Made by a program: the position numbers and the translations under genes. A stretch of DNA of 64,000 nt, taken from NCBI RefSeq assembly GCF_002119685.1, contig NZ_CP021108.1, forward strand, positions 4,588,001 through 4,652,000, read 5' to 3'. Positions 63,456-64,000 of this stretch are shown in pieces. Every line of letters begins with the position of its first letter. The stretch's first letter is position 1. The DNA comes from Bordetella genomosp. 8. Its GTDB lineage: Bacteria; Pseudomonadota; Gammaproteobacteria; Burkholderiales; Burkholderiaceae_B. A model generated the notes under the pieces. It had not been told where the DNA came from. It saw only the letters and a program-made list of their open reading frames with translations, and did not search any database.

Positions 63456-63950
63456 TTAGTCCCTCAGCAATGCCATCGTGTAGCAGTCGCTGTGGATGCC
63501 ATCAATCAGGAATGCGCGGCGCATGAATCCCTCCTCTTCGAAACCCAGGCGCTCATAGAGGGCCTTGGCGTTCTTGTTGTCTTCACGCACCGTAAGTTCG
63601 ATGCGGGTGAACCCCAAGGACCAGGCCGCATCGATCGTTGCACGCATCAATCTCGCACCTATGCCGAGATGTCGTGCCGATGGAATCAAACCGATGCCGA
63701 GCGTCCCGACATGCGCTCTGGCCTGGCCGTGGGTCGGCAGCACATCGCACCAGCCAACGACCTGCCCATCGAGTACGGCAACGGACATGTATCCCATCCC
63801 GTCGACGATGGATTGATAGAAGATGAACGCCTCGTTTTCCGGAGGCGCCTGGGTGAAGGCCAGGAAGCGCTTTTCGCGTGCTACCGTATCCAGCGCGGAA
63901 CGAACGCCTGCGAAGTGTGCGACACGGAGTGGTTCGATTACCAAGCTCAT
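63456..63950 (-). CDS. GNAT family N-acetyltransferase
   Basis: A 164-residue acetyltransferase. The acetyl-CoA loop is LGIGLIPSARHLGIGARLM, close to the family Q/R-x2-G-x-G/A signature. The C-terminal NKNAKALYERLGFEEEGFMRRAFL is the usual substrate-side motif of RimI/RimJ-like or antibiotic-type GNATs. The ATG at 63950 was chosen; a TTG at 63962 is possible and its ribosome site is weak. The substrate is unknown. It is 93 bases upstream of the nucleotidyltransferase gene on the same strand. Confidence 0.88.
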   Translation of the reverse strand: MSLVIEPLRVAHFAGVRSALDTVAREKRFLAFTQAPPENEAFIFYQSIVDGMGYMSVAVLDGQVVGWCDVLPTHGQARAHVGTLGIGLIPSARHLGIGARLMRATIDAAWSLGFTRIELTVREDNKNAKALYERLGFEEEGFMRRAFLIDGIHSDCYTMALLRD

Positions 63951-64000
63951 AAGCCTTTTCAAGCAAGGAAGTGGAGTCTCTGCGGAATAAGGTCGAAATA

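Overview
This is a high-GC chromosomal window that looks like the family Alcaligenaceae, most probably Bordetella or a close relative such as Achromobacter. The main reasons are five periplasmic solute receptors of the Bug (tripartite tricarboxylate transporter receptor, TctC) type, each beside LysR regulators and small catabolic operons. The housekeeping order ilvI-ilvH-ilvC-psd-pssA near rpsO-pnp also fits Burkholderiales. No ribosomal RNA, insertion sequence, integrase or CRISPR array was seen. There is one tRNA gene, tRNA-Ser(CGA).

Layout. (1) 1-19.4 kb is a string of catabolic modules. It holds an FAD monooxygenase / FAD dehydrogenase / small membrane protein / MmgE-PrpD operon facing a Bug receptor, a CoA-transferase-Bug-Bug-SDR operon between two LysR genes, and an MFS / Bug / ornithine-cyclodeaminase-like run with a divergent LysR gene. 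A lone phage-type tailspike gene (12.5-14.6 kb) interrupts it. (2) 19.4-38.3 kb is the housekeeping block: opgD, a PIN-domain protein, ilvA, lipoproteins, pnp, rpsO, pssA, psd, ilvC, ilvH, ilvI, an FUSC transporter, yaaA, 3-hydroxybutyrate dehydrogenase, a Kef-type antiporter and tRNA-Ser. (3) 38.7-45.3 kb is a hydantoinase/oxoprolinase A-B operon with a Bug gene, a LysR gene and a GlcG-like protein. (4) 45.5-50.0 kb is a patch of small exported proteins: three tandem DUF4189 paralogues, two LprI-like proteins, a lipoprotein and an unknown. (5) 50.1-56.3 kb is an aldoxime-to-nitrile-to-acid operon (MFS, nitrilase, MFS, aldoxime dehydratase) divergent from a LysR gene. (6) 56.5-64 kb has a PACE-type efflux protein, a 1689-residue autotransporter built from a duplicated five-unit super-repeat, a RES-domain protein without an adjacent antitoxin, a nucleotidyltransferase-like protein and a GNAT acetyltransferase.

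How the genes work together. The catabolic modules share a plan: a LysR regulator, one or two Bug receptors that would capture an organic acid, and CoA, redox or hydrolytic enzymes. No TctA/TctB membrane partner is present, so the receptors would have to use permeases coded elsewhere. The aldoxime/nitrile operon is the clearest complete short pathway: heme aldoxime dehydratase makes a nitrile, nitrilase hydrolyses it to acid and ammonia, and two metabolite:proton symporter-like proteins could move substrate or product. The ilvI-ilvH-ilvC genes with ilvA cover early branched-chain amino acid synthesis. psd and pssA overlap and make phosphatidylethanolamine.

Regulatory signals seen directly include a perfect 19-bp LysR-type palindrome at 18362-18380, a large rpsO-pnp hairpin, overlapping divergent promoter elements upstream of rpsO, terminators after pnp and ilvC, and an orphan plus-strand terminator at 49403-49431 that may end an unannotated small RNA. 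All functions are from reading sequence and known families; no database search was run.
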